Source: Tuctoria greenei (lineage: Eukaryota > Streptophyta > Magnoliopsida > Poales > Poaceae). Taken from it: 64,000 nt of DNA. Shown one piece after another: positions 11,201 through 20,132 of this stretch. Numbering within the stretch: position 1 is the first letter of the stretch; every line of letters begins with the position of its first letter. The DNA is taken from contig JAYESD010000008.1 of the NCBI GenBank assembly GCA_036927565.1, positions 126,941,498-127,005,497 of the forward strand, read 5' to 3'. A model generated the notes under the pieces. It ran no database searches. It was given only the letters and a program-made list of their open reading frames with translations, and was not told where the DNA came from. Position numbers and translations under genes: made by a program.

Positions 11201-11969
11201 CGATTTCCCACTAGATCGTTACAAAGATTTCCTTTCCATTTTGAAATTGTACGTTTATTCAATAATTTTAATTTACACACATTTAGAATGTGTTGACAAG
11301 TTTTATATGACATTTCTTGTATTACAACGCTTGGCGGTTTTACGAGGAACAGCTTGGCGGTGAGAGACATTCCAATACGAATGCATTGGACATTAAAACG
11401 TATTATGCTTGTCCGAAGCAGCTTGCTGGGAGTGTCTTATGCGGGTATTATGTATGCGAGCATCTTCGGACCGCCAGCGTATATAGTGTGAATCGTGAGG
11501 ATGTAAGTTATCCTTAATGTCGATACCTTATTTTCTTACTTTTGAGTTTCATTTTCATTGTAACTAGCATAGTTTAATATTTATATTCTCTGCTGTTCAA
11601 TATTACCAGAAACATTATTTTCATATTTTGATTCCAACCTCAAAATTCAATTGCTCATAGTACAACTGCTCCAAAAATACCAACTAAATTCCTGTATACT
11701 CTCACTTTGATCTATGCTTTGAGATTGTTCAAACCAACACATTCTAAACCTTGTTATGTGTTATATTGCAGCACACGAAGAATCTGAATGAAGAATGGCA
11801 TGTTTGTAGAAGTATTCATGATGGAGGAGCCGACATGATTGCTTCTGAACTCTGTAAGTTCATTCGTCGTGAAATTTTGCACAAAAAAGGGAAGTTCTTT
11901 GATGAGAATGGTGCAGCAGCTGATGTGCCAGAACTTTGTGACTATGCCAATAGAAACAGTTTTTATTGA
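8265..11969 (+). pseudogene. Ptta/En/Spm-domain plus Ulp1 (C48) protease gene of CACTA-1, multi-exon, broken
   Basis: Start MESPKKTGPGSNNKEDN at 8265; donor at 8435/8436 and acceptor at 8520/8521. 8526-9176 encodes the plant Ptta/En/Spm transposase domain (KRGQRGPNKGQ; W-rich middle WERIKKQFKFP). The frame breaks at 9176 and continues at about 9300-9730 (SSQMSWLDGFPKDKDTYRRC), then 9920-10723 with a Gln-rich linker repeating EQPVEQQL. The C-terminal exons carry an Ulp1-like cysteine protease: His in DHYIMIF (11139-11159), Asp in VLDSVDFP (about 11190), Gln and Cys in CPKQLAGSVLCGYYV (about 11411-11455), then a final exon 11772-11969 ending in TGA. The protease family removes SUMO or related tags. 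Catalytic residues look intact, but stops at about 9176, 9730 and 9890 and a likely phase error at 8521 make this copy defective unless introns bridge them. Confidence 0.8.
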
Positions 11970-12149
11970 AAACTTGTAAACTATGAGATGAATTGTATGT
12001 GTAACTTGTACATATGTATATTGTTTTAGTGAAATTGACTTATGTGATGATAATATTGTTGACTTTTGTTCTATGATGATATTATTGATGTTTGTTCCGT
12101 GATTATATTGAATTGACCTGGAAATTAGAAATAACAATAGTAGTACTGC

Positions 12150-12633
12150 ATAGGTTATACCTTATCACAGGCGGTTTATTAACCAACGGCTAGGCATGCC
12201 TGTGAAAAACAATTATCACAGGTGGCTAGATATAGGTAAAGAACCATCTGTGATAACCTAATTATCACAGGCGGTTACTGTTAAGGTAGAAACTGGCTAC
12301 GGTAAAAGGTCTTCACAGGCGGCTAGATGTGGGTCAACATCCGCCTGTGATAACACCATTATCATAGGCAGTTAGTTATGCTGCAAAACCCGCCTGTGAT
12401 AAGACAATTATCACAGACGGATATATATGCTGCACCACCCGTCTGTGATAACTTATCTTCATAGGCGGCTAGCATAAGTAAAAACCGCCTGTGATAATGT
12501 TTCTACACGGGCGATATCACTTCTTCGCCTGTGAAGTTGCGGATTATCATAGGATCTTCATTTCAGGCGGTTTTAAAAACCGCGTGTGATAATAGGTTTG
12601 GAGCCGCCTGCGATAAGGCTTATTGTAGTAGTG
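12150..12633. repeat. CACTA-1 right subterminal repeats and terminus
   Basis: About a dozen copies of TTATCACAGGCGG and variants in both orientations (for example CCGCCTGTGATAA), then ...GATAAGGCTTATTGTAGTAGTG ending at 12633. The reverse complement begins CACTACTACAATAAGCC, a standard CACTA end. Spacing is irregular and units are inverted pairs, so it is not a CRISPR array. Confidence 0.85.
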
Positions 12634-12829
12634 CGCGCTACCACAAGGAGCCCCGCAAAGAACCAGGGACGGCTCGTCCGTTAGTCAATATAAGCGCGAT
12701 GAGTTCCTAATGCTATTCACACTCTTTACTACAAATACATATTCTATACTATGCTCTTTCAGTATGTTTTCTCTGTATATCTACTCCACATTTGCAGTAT
12801 GTCTACACTTTAGTATCCTTTTCCAGTAC

Positions 12830-13260
12830 CACTATGTAAGAAAGGTTCATACGAGACGAGCCCAAACAAAGAAGGTAGACAAACAAATTGTGCGTCTCCG
12901 TCATCATGTCTCGCATTACGGTGGCATCATAGTCGGGCTTCAAGGCGCGTCGCCGATCGAACTAGGTGCGAGACATGATCAAAAGAAGCGCGTCTACTTT
13001 CTTTTTGTAATAACAAACAATCTTTATGGTGTCATTGGAGACGATGCTGGCGCGTCTCACCCACCAACTTACAAGCGTCACATGCCTTACAAAGCACGTC
13101 GCAGATATATTGACTATCTGAGACCCTCTATTATGTAGTGCGTCGCAGATTCATTAACTTATGTGAGACGGACTTTATTGGAGCTTGTCTCCTTTATGTA
13201 GGTTATCCGAGACGCTCTCTGCTACAGCTCGTCGCGGATTGTTTACAAGCACTACTATTA
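12830..13260. repeat. CACTA-2 left terminus and GAGACG subterminal repeats
   Basis: After the CACTATG end, the words GAGACG, CGTCTC, GCGCGTC and CGTCGCAGAT recur in both orientations every 15-50 bases (for example 12851, 12894, 12978, 13038, 13082, 13140, 13208). Different in sequence from the CAGGCGG repeats of CACTA-1, so the two elements belong to different families. Confidence 0.8.
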
Positions 13261-13494
13261 TGAGCTAGCCAGGATTTGGCAGTCGTATTACCAGTGTCAG
13301 CAACATACTTCTCATAAACATATGTATAGCCAAAATTATCACACATTAAACTATAATTACCAATCAAATATTACCAAAGTATCAATCATGATTATCAAGT
13401 ATACTAATTACACAACAAAGACTGTTCATTCTGATTACAATGTAACTAATTACACACATCATAACTATCGTCATCTAATCCTGTATACCGTAAT

Positions 13495-14100
13495 GAAAAT
13501 TCTCTCGATCAATGACTTCATTGACGATGAGCCTTCATAGCCTCTAATACTCCGACTAAGACATCCAAAAATTCAACTGTAATAAACACAAGAAAAATTG
13601 GTATACAATTGTAATAAACATAGAAACTGTTATTGAATGGAGAACAGAGCTTACTTGTAGCACATGCAGTTGGTGAGCATCTGCAATGCATCAGCAGAGA
13701 AATTGTTCTCATGGTAAACAACATGGTACTGAGCTGGTGTGCTTGTCCCCTATAAAACAAACAATTTACATTCTACTAATGCTTTTATAGTCTGATATCA
13801 AAAACTCATGAGAGAAACACCAATTATCGCATAGGTACCTTGATTTCAGCATGGCTACAGAGGTAGAAATCAAACTCGGTTGGATGACAAATGCTAGTAT
13901 CATTCACAGTTTCTGCAGTTTCAAGGGTTTGCGAATCAGAATTTATTATACATTGATAGTCCAAACAAATACATTTCTTCTGCATTGGACATAAACAAGA
14001 AAGATGAATATATACCGAAACGAAAATTCTCCCATTTGATCAATGAATTCATTAACGATGAGCCTTCATTAGACATCCTCAAATTCAATAAAATCATTTG
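13495..14100. repeat. Diverged direct repeat flanking the Argonaute fragment
   Basis: The segment at about 13495-13583 (GAAAATTCTCTCGATCAATGACTTC..., GATGAGCCTTCAT) recurs at about 14026-14095 (GAAAATTCTCCCATTTGATC..., GATGAGCCTTCATTAGACAT). The two copies bracket the AGO exons and could mark the duplication or repair event that brought them in. Confidence 0.5.
13655..13979 (-). pseudogene. Argonaute PIWI-domain fragment captured in CACTA-2
   Basis: Two exons with clean splice signals. Exon A, 13979-13839, 47 codons, after acceptor TGCAG, includes SICHPTEFDFYLCSHAEIK. Exon B, 13749-13655, after acceptor TATAG, reads GTSTPAQYHVVYHENNF, then SADALQMLTNCMCY, and stops at donor AA/GTAAGC. This is the conserved C-terminal PIWI stretch of AGO1/MEL1-type Argonautes, and the exon junction falls at the family position before GTSRP. 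The catalytic His region (YHV) is kept. The preceding 28 residues of exon A do not match well, and the next acceptor (TTACAG, about 13580) reads into a stop after one codon, so only about 50 PIWI residues remain. It cannot act as a slicer; it could give antisense or small RNA to host AGO genes. Confidence 0.8.
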
Positions 14101-14136
14101 GAATGCACGTTATGGGGGCAGGGTTGAGGCGGCGGC

Positions 14137-14530
14137 GTGCATCAGGGACAGGAGACGCGGCGGCGTGCTCCGGGACGAGCTGGCGGAGGCGCCAGAGTGG
14201 CGGTTCCTCAACTCTCTGATGACAGCAGGACCGCATGCTCTGGGGACAGGGAGAACATTTCCACTTATATGAAGGCGGCGTGTTCATACCGTTTACCAAG
14301 GTCGGCGTCAAAGTGGCAGGGTGCTCCAAGGACAGGGGGCGAGGCGGCGTGCTCCAGCGTGCTCAACTCTCTGATGATGAAAGTCGGGGTTGACGACGGG
14401 GTAGGGGTCGACACCGGCAGCGCGACAATGACGAAGAGCGAGTTAAGAAAGAGGGACAATGACGGCATGCTCCGTGGACAGGGGACGAGGCAGCGTTCTC
14501 TAGCGTGCTCAACTCTCTGATGACACGAAG
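14137..14530. repeat. GC-rich repeats GGCGGCGTGCTCC...CTCAACTCTCTGATGA
   Basis: At least three partial copies of a unit containing GGCGTGCTCC, GGACAGG(G)GACGAGGC and GTGCTCAACTCTCTGATGA occur at about 14148-14225, 14320-14380 and 14465-14525. ORFs through it on both strands are by-products. Origin unknown; it may be a captured GC-rich 5' leader that was then amplified. Confidence 0.5.
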
Positions 14531-14674
14531 GTCGCGGTCGACGGCGGCGGCGTGCGCAGGATCTGCGGTTTATAGGTCAAGAGAGCGCGCGAATGCTAAA
14601 TTTTTTTGCCAAATGTTGAGAGAGAGTGTACAATGGATAAAAATTTTCAACATAAATGGGAGATGTGCAAATTT

Positions 14675-15010
14675 AAGGCGCGTCTCTCATTATTTTGATG
14701 CCCTGGACACCCCGGCGTAAATCGGAGACGAGCCAATAAAAGGCGCATCTCGTATTATTTTATGGCCCCGGACACGCTGGAGTGCCCTAGATGTGCCACG
14801 GTGTGCTGAAGCGAGAACAACATCTAGGACATTCCAATGTTTCCAACTGGTAACTGTGTGCAATGCCTTATACAATCGTTGCAACATGCTCAGCTTTACG
14901 AGGTGGGACAAAAGATCTTCGGAACAAATCTGAGACGGGCCCGTGTAAGGTCCGTCTCCCTTTTGCCGGATATCAGGTATTTGAGACGTGTCTTTCTAAA
15001 GTTTGTCTCT
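14675..15010. repeat. Internal GAGACG repeat block of CACTA-2 (first)
   Basis: GGCGCGTCTCTC, GGAGACGAGCC, GGCGCATCTCG, TGAGACGGGCC, CCGTCTCCC and TGAGACGTGTC words recur between the Argonaute and SUMO E2 segments. These are the same motif as at the element ends, so subterminal-type sequence has been copied internally. Confidence 0.65.
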
Positions 15011-15234
15011 CATGCACTCTTCACATTGGCACTCGCACGACATCGTGACCCATTGCGGGGATAATCAAACGCAATGACATTGCAATTCACGGATTAATTG
15101 GAATTCAGGGATAAACAAACGCAATGACATTGCAATTCAGAGATAATTTGCAACTCAATGAATTTCATAGTTCATACATTGTGTGCCCTCTAAACTAATT
15201 TTGAATCTAAACTTATTCCTAAAGCTCCCATCAA

Positions 15235-16126
15235 TCAATCTAAAATGTACCGTCCACCTTGCTCCCAAACACGTCTCTTATATTGCCCTGTATACTGAAA
15301 ATATTGACATTCTTTAAATTGACAAATGTCGAAGGGGGAATGAATAACCTAGTTGGTCACTAACACAAAGTGTCTAACCTTGATAAGTAGATTATAGCAA
15401 TCATTTTCAACATCGGGCGCATTTGGCAGATGCAGCAAACATTGAACTTCAAGTAGTATAGTTTTGATTGTAAAACCAGTGCACCACCCCTATGAAATAT
15501 TAATTTAAGCAACATAAGAAACCAGTTCAAATAAGTTTGGTAACAATTACCAATTACATGGGAAAAATAGGTCTATCTTACAGTCTCTTGATCAAGAATG
15601 CCGGTGCAGAGTGCTCCTGAGCGATGGACATTGGGGTGGAAGAAACCACTTGGAATGGCGCATCTTGGATGCAACAATGGATAGTCATCTGAGAAGGAGA
15701 TTGTTAGGGGGTAGTAACCACCTTACCAGTCAGTCTACAAAGGAAATTCATTAATAGGAGGACGATGGTTAAACTCATATTGTGCTTGTTCTTCATGACT
15801 TACCCCTTCTTTACCAGGAACAATGCACTGCCACTTCAAAAAATCTCCCTATTTAGGCTTCGCAGAGAAACCCTATGCAGACAGAAAAATGAAACTAAAG
15901 TTAAGTTCATCAGTCCATTGCAGATCTACATATATACAACTATGCGACCGGTGTGCCAAATGTACATACATGGGGGATGATTCTTGTGCCACGCCAAGCG
16001 CTCCTCCTTGATTCGGCTACGAGCCAAGCCGATACCAGCTATGAACAGTGACGACGAGGAGGAGGACAGCCATGGTGACGACGACGACGATGAGGACGGC
16101 AACGATGACGACGAGGAGGACAACAA
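15235..16126 (-). pseudogene. SUMO-conjugating E2 (UBC9/SCE1-like) copy captured in CACTA-2
   Basis: Five exons with GT-AG introns, read right to left. E1 (16126-15970) has a Ser-rich lead then GLARSRIKEERLAWHKNHP. E2 (15872-15804) is GFSAKPK, then TAG, then GDFLKWQCIVPGKEG. E3 (15734-15582) is TDW, TAA, GGYYPLTISFSDDYP, then FFHPNVHRSGALCTGIL. E4 (15489-15379) is WCTGFTIKTILLEVQ, then NLLIK. E5 (15294-15235) is QYKRRVWEQGGRYILD plus TGA. This follows UBC9 from end to end: HPN motif, catalytic Cys in the GALC position, and C-terminal YKRRV. It transfers SUMO to Lys of nuclear targets in plants. Stops in E2 and E3 and an extra C at the E1 end (CCCCC) break it. Retained introns show a DNA-level capture, not a retrocopy. 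Confidence 0.85.
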
Positions 16127-16244
16127 CGACGACCACAGCGGCGATGTGGCGAACAGAGGAGGCGGTCACACTGGAGTTGGTCATTTAGTAAAGGACCATT
16201 GGTCGATTAGTAATAAAGGAGCACCGAAGGCGAAGAAGAGACGA

Positions 16245-16480
16245 GAGAGATAAATGTGAGACGCACGTTAAGTTAAAGAGCATCTTCCATTGTTGAAGAG
16301 TCAAAGAGATGAGGGAGATAAATCCGAGACGCGCTATAACAAAGAGAGATGCGCGTTAATCTAAAGCGCGTCTTCCATAGTCCAAAGAGAGACGCGCGAC
16401 ACGAGGTTTGCGAAGAACTTACTTTTGGAGGCGTGGTGCAGAGATGCGTGCGATGTCCGTGCGCGAGATTTCGTTTCCCC
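16245..16480. repeat. Internal GAGACG repeat block of CACTA-2 (second)
   Basis: GTGAGACGCACG, CCGAGACGCGC, AGCGCGTCTTCC and AGAGACGCGCG words lie between the SUMO E2 start and the acidic-tail gene, just upstream of that gene's TATA box. The arrangement parallels the CAGGCGG hairpins upstream of the CACTA-1 genes. Confidence 0.65.
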
Positions 16481-16555
16481 GAGGCGGTATCGATGCATCC
16501 TATCATTCCATCAATGCGCGAGAAACCAACCGCTCCCTCAACGACTCCGCGCGGA

Positions 16556-16568
16556 CCTTATTTAAGAC
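16556..16568 (+). promoter_or_regulatory. TATA box of the CACTA-2 acidic-tail gene
   Basis: CCTTATTTAAGACGCGCC lies about 95 bases before the ATG at 16662. The leader (GTTCTCCACAAGCGTGTCGC onward) is nearly identical to that of the CACTA-1 copy. Confidence 0.55.
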
Positions 16569-16661
16569 GCGCCATCACCAGTGAGTTCTCCACAAGCGTG
16601 TCGCTCACTTTGAATCCTCTTCTTTTCTTCGTCTTCTCCGCTCCAACGACCCACCACCACC

Positions 16662-17091
16662 ATGGCTGACCTTCCACCGCCAAACCCTCCGAGGGAGCCA
16701 CCGTGTAAGAAACTGTATTGCAGCTCCCCGGAGAGGTTCAACACCGAGCAGCGCCTCCTTATGGCGCAAGAGGCGTACAACAATACGTCTCGTGCCATGA
16801 GTTCCTTGGGTCTGGTTACCCTTCCCCATTTTACTGGAATGGGTACCATCGGCCACTACCTCTTCGCTCTCACGGGGGTGGCCAATCGTCTCGACATACT
16901 GTTCGAGACGATGGCCCAAGTGCTTGGCCTCGAGGGTCGCATAAACCTTGGTGGAGGCGACGGGGAGCAACCTCATTCACAAGGTTGCACCGTCGGTGCA
17001 GTCGGCGCAGCCAGAGCAGCCGGCTCAGGCTCCTGTTGCACCAGCGTCGGAGTCGCCGCCGGAGGACGAGGAGGAGGAGGAGGAGGAGTAG
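16662..17091 (+). pseudogene. Acidic-tail accessory protein of CACTA-2 (one frameshift)
   Basis: Homolog of 4938-5369. It starts MADLPPPNPPREPPCKK at 16662, keeps the EAYNNTSRAMSSLGL and LTGVANRLDILFETMAQVL middle, and in another frame ends with PASESPPEDEEEEEEE and TAG at 17089. An extra T near 16949 relative to the other copy shifts the frame after LEGR, so as it stands the predicted protein ends in a Gly-rich tail that is not conserved. Codon 29 is intact here (Glu). The two copies are therefore broken by different mutations, which suggests both descend from a functional gene. 5' leader and 3' flank also match. Function unknown. Confidence 0.7.
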
Positions 17092-17374
17092 GAGTAGGAT
17101 TTAGTTTCTCTTTGTTGTTTGTAGCTTCTATTTTGTAAATATTCTTAATGAATGAATTCTATCTTTGTTTATCTACGTGATTGAATATTATCTTGTGTGT
17201 TCTTCAACTGTGTGAATGAATGAATGTGTGGTGTGTTCATTGTGTTCCTCAGGTATCATATGGAAGGATTTGATTATATTCAGGTATCAAGTGAGAATGT
17301 GCTCTGAGTCCAGTGATGTGTGATATCAACAGTGAACTACAACAAAATGGAGAAATCCCGAAGCTAAAGGTGAC

Positions 17375-17675
17375 GTGAGGAATTGGAGACACGCTTTCAA
17401 TTAGAGAGCATCTCTCTTTTCGTAGAGGAGAGGGAGATGTCGGTCATAGGAGACGTGCTGTATTTTATGCGCGTCTCCCGCTTTTCAGAGAGGATAGCGT
17501 GTCTCGGATACCAATTTAACTGAGACAGGCTTTGTTTTAACGCGTCTCCTTGTACTTTCAACCGAGCCATGTCAGATCCTCGCTGAAGCGAGCTCGTCTT
17601 GCTTAACATTATCAGAGACGGCGCCTTTGAACGCGTCGCCCATATTTGTCTCCTATTTGGGTTTCTTTCATAGTG
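17375..17675. repeat. CACTA-2 right subterminal repeats and terminus
   Basis: GGAGACACGC, GGAGACGTGC, GCGCGTCTCCC, GCGTGTCTCGG, CGCGTCTCC and AGAGACGGCGCC words, then TTTGGGTTTCTTTCATAGTG ending at 17675, followed by TAC (TSD). Confidence 0.8.
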
Positions 17676-18364
17676 TACACCACTGTGGATGGTCTAATAC
17701 GGAGTTACAGACTCTCGGAGAAGCAATCGAACAAAATATGAACACTTTAGCTACTTGCACAAGGAGCATCAATGATGTGATGGATTGAAAATGACGTAAG
17801 GGTGCTATGATATCTCGCTGAGTACTTCTTTTATTCTTAAATTATTAATTGAGTTGTTAATAGGTTGGGTTGGAATGGGTTCTTTGGTTGGGTTCAGAAA
17901 TGGGTTGGCTAAGATTGTAGTGGGTTTGAAAGATGGCGGGTTGGGTTGGTTGGATTTTCAATTACACTGGGTTAGAACATGTTCTATATTTTTTTAGTTT
18001 CATGGGCCAAAATCCGCGGGTCCTCACCTATTGCACGGGTCACTCACTAGCGCTAGGATAAGTGTCGGTTATGTACTGCCTGTCAAACAAATTTAAGAAA
18101 AAAATATTAAAATGTTAATGTTATGACTAGCGTATCGATATGTCTACTAATATAGCTTTATTCATAGAAATCTTTACAATATTCTAATCAATTTCATTGA
18201 AATTTTAAAGTACGAAGACATGGTTTGAATTTTAAGGTTGAACTCTTGACATGGAGTCCACGTGTTGACATAGCCATCATAAGGCTATCTGCACCTCGTA
18301 TCCTCTAAATCATAACCTATTCTCTATACTTCCAGTATATCTTCTATAATTTCAATATGTTCAC
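17676..18364. other. Unassigned 0.7-kb spacer between CACTA-2 and the Copia element
   Basis: AT-rich with a GGGTTGGGTTGG-like stretch at 17860-17960. No ORF, RNA gene or repeat that I recognise. The last 5 bases (TTCAC, 18360-18364) are the Copia target duplication. Confidence 0.6.
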
Positions 18365-18583
18365 TATTAGCGACGTCAATAACAGATGGTCTGGTCTTGG
18401 GTCATCACATGCATGATGCGCCACTTCCCGATCGTCAATTACGGCGCCCGTTTCTTTAGCCACGATATGCTAAACTTCAGGCCCACACTTCCTAGATCAT
18501 AGGCTTCAGTTGTTGAGTGACCCATGTATAAATGTACACTGTGATGATCACTGAATCAGTGAGCCTTTATTCCATCGTTTACA
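18365..18583 (+). repeat. Copia 5' LTR (219 bp, TA...CA ends)
   Basis: Starts TATTAGCGACG and ends CATCGTTTACA. The match to the 3' LTR covers both edges, and the TTCAC TSD abuts them, so the first dinucleotide really is TA rather than the usual TG. TATA-like TGTATAAATG at about 18525. Shared GCATGATGCGCCACTTCC block in both LTRs. Confidence 0.85.
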
Positions 18584-18596
18584 TGGTATCAGCTAA
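18584..18596 (+). other. Copia primer-binding site (initiator tRNA-Met type)
   Basis: TGGTATCAG immediately follows the 5' LTR end, complementary to the 3' end of initiator tRNA-Met; only the first 9 bases match well. Confidence 0.6.
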
Positions 18597-18637
18597 AACT
18601 CTCAATTCCCTCTTCCGCTGCTGATTAGAATCCGGCA

Positions 18638-20127
18638 TGGCATCCCATTCTTCTTCCCCTTCGGGTGCCTCTAGTCACTCTAATCCATTCCACACCACCA
18701 ATTCCCTTGGCTGCTACAACAGTCAATCTGATCAATATTAGATCCCATGTTCCACATGTTCTCAACCTGGCTGAAGCCAACTTTTCGCCATGGTGTGAAC
18801 TCTTTGAGCTCAGCTTCAGTAAATTTGGTCTTCAGGATCATATCGATGGCACCACCGATGCACTTCTGCGGCTTGACGATGCTGAGTGTGGACACAAATC
18901 GACAATTGTATTATCTCTTGGCTATATACGTCGGCGTCTCCAGGCATCTATGGTATGATGGACAGCCAAATTCTACTGCCTTCTCTTCCTGGATGCGCAT
19001 TATGGATCTGTTCCTCGACAACGGGATGCAGCGAGCAGTCTATGCCTTGCGGGAATTTCAGTCTTTATCAAAGTGATTTATCTGTTCATGATTACTGCAG
19101 CGGACTTAAAATGCTCGCTGACACTCTTCCAGACGACGGCTATCCCGTCTCTGAGACGACCCTCGTCATCAACACTTTGCGTGGACTGAACTCAAAATTC
19201 AGTCACGCCATTGCCAACCTGACGACTCAGGTGCCGACACCTGATTTTCTCTTCACTCGGAACTACCTTGTACGTGAAGAAGTGCGTCTTGTAGAAACAT
19301 CAAAAATGGAAGCCGCTAGAGCCTTGATGGCCTCTGCATCCTCGGGTAAATCAGACAACAACAACTCTGCTCACAGTCTTCCATCGCCACCACATCCATC
19401 AGGCAAAGATGGTAACGGAAAGAAGAAGACGAAGAAAGGCAAGGTGGCACGGGTGCTGGTTCTTCTCAACAGCACCAGCAGGCCACACAAACTCCTTGGT
19501 TCTAAGGGGACACGCTGTTGATGGGCATGGTGCAGGCCTGGCAGATGCCCCAGTGGCGCTCACCGGCCATGAGTCCTTTTGATCCTCAGCCAACAGGACA
19601 ATCACACGAGGCACTTGCAGCAATTGTGCCTCCACTAGGGTTCCAGATGGGATCATACCCATCACCGATGCAAGACGGCATGTCAGCTTCTTTGGCTGTG
19701 CCATCACTCTACTCGACGCTTCAGGGCATGCCCAGCCCACAAACGCGCCTTACAGTGGCAACCATTGGTACATGGACACTGGTGCATCGTCACACATGGC
19801 TAGTAACCCTGGTATATTATCTTCCAATCCTCTGATGCGTGTCCATCTTCTAACATTGCTGTTGGCAACAGCACATCAATGCCGGTACAATGTACTGGTA
19901 ATGTCATTTTCCCAACTCCTGCATCTCTGCTGCATCTTAATCAAGTTCTTATCTTGCCACCTTTGGTTAAGAATTTGATTTCAGTTCGCGCTCTTACAAG
20001 AGATAATAATTTCACTGTCGAATTTGACGCTTTTGCCTTTTCCATCAAGGATCTTCCCACAAAGACGACTCTTCTCCGATATGATAGCACCGGCGATCTT
20101 TGTCCACTTCGCAACTCAGCGTCCACC
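18638..20127 (+). pseudogene. Copia gag and protease (broken; 3' part cut by the Tekay insertion)
   Basis: ATG at 18638 (MASHSSSPSGASSHSNPF). The gag (UBN2-like) core reads HVLNLAEANFSPWCELFELS and LQDHIDGTTDALLRL at 18750-18880, then CSGLKMLADTLPDDG and VSETTLVINTLRGLNSKFSH at 19090-19210, and a basic tail (GKKKTKKGK). No clear zinc knuckle. The aspartic protease motif is at about 19770 (YMDTGASSHMAS, Asp-Thr-Gly intact). In-frame stop near 18740 and frameshifts near 18950 and 19450-19520. The frame runs to STKN at 20127, where Tekay entered. Confidence 0.8.
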
Positions 20128-20132
20128 AAAAA

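Larger units (their letters stand above)
1..12633. mobile_element. CACTA-1: large CACTA (En/Spm) DNA transposon, left end outside window
   Basis: A cut-and-paste DNA transposon of the CACTA superfamily. Seen: a TNP2-type transposase region at the left edge, a Ptta/En/Spm plus Ulp1 gene on the right, dense CAGGCGG subterminal repeats, and a right end whose reverse complement reads CACTACTACAATAAG, the expected CACTA terminus. The 3 bases after the end are CGC (12634-12636); the matching left TSD is not in the window. The two large genes diverge from a central promoter field (about 2880-6600), which is unusual because TNP2 and its partner gene are normally co-oriented. It could instead be two joined or rearranged elements, but I see no second terminus between them. 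Confidence 0.8.
12830..17675. mobile_element. CACTA-2: complete non-autonomous CACTA element carrying gene fragments
   Basis: 4846 bp bounded by CACTATGTAAGAAA at 12830 and the inverted end TTTCTTTCATAGTG at 17675 (reverse complement CACTATGAAAGAAA). The 3 bp before and after are both TAC (12827-12829 and 17676-17678), the 3-bp duplication expected of CACTA insertion. GAGACG/CGTCTC subterminal repeats occur at both ends and at two internal places. No TNP2 or Ptta gene is present, so it would need transposase from elsewhere. Cargo: an Argonaute PIWI fragment, a SUMO E2 copy (both minus strand) and an acidic-tail gene (plus strand). It lies 196 bp from the right end of CACTA-1; the gap 12634-12829 holds nothing I recognise. 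Confidence 0.88.

Noticed and set aside
12150..12633. Regular repeats resembling a CRISPR array
   Set aside because: Units occur in both orientations with irregular spacing, next to a CACTA terminus in plant DNA; these are subterminal transposase-binding repeats.
13518..13760. 80-aa minus ORF as a gene of its own
   Set aside because: It reads one Argonaute exon in the wrong frame and runs through an intron; the correct frame is in the spliced exons at 13655-13979.
15984..16253. Plus-strand acidic ORF (SDDEEEDSHGDDDDDEDG)
   Set aside because: It is the antisense of the Ser-rich first exon of the SUMO E2 copy; the minus strand has the spliced homologous gene.
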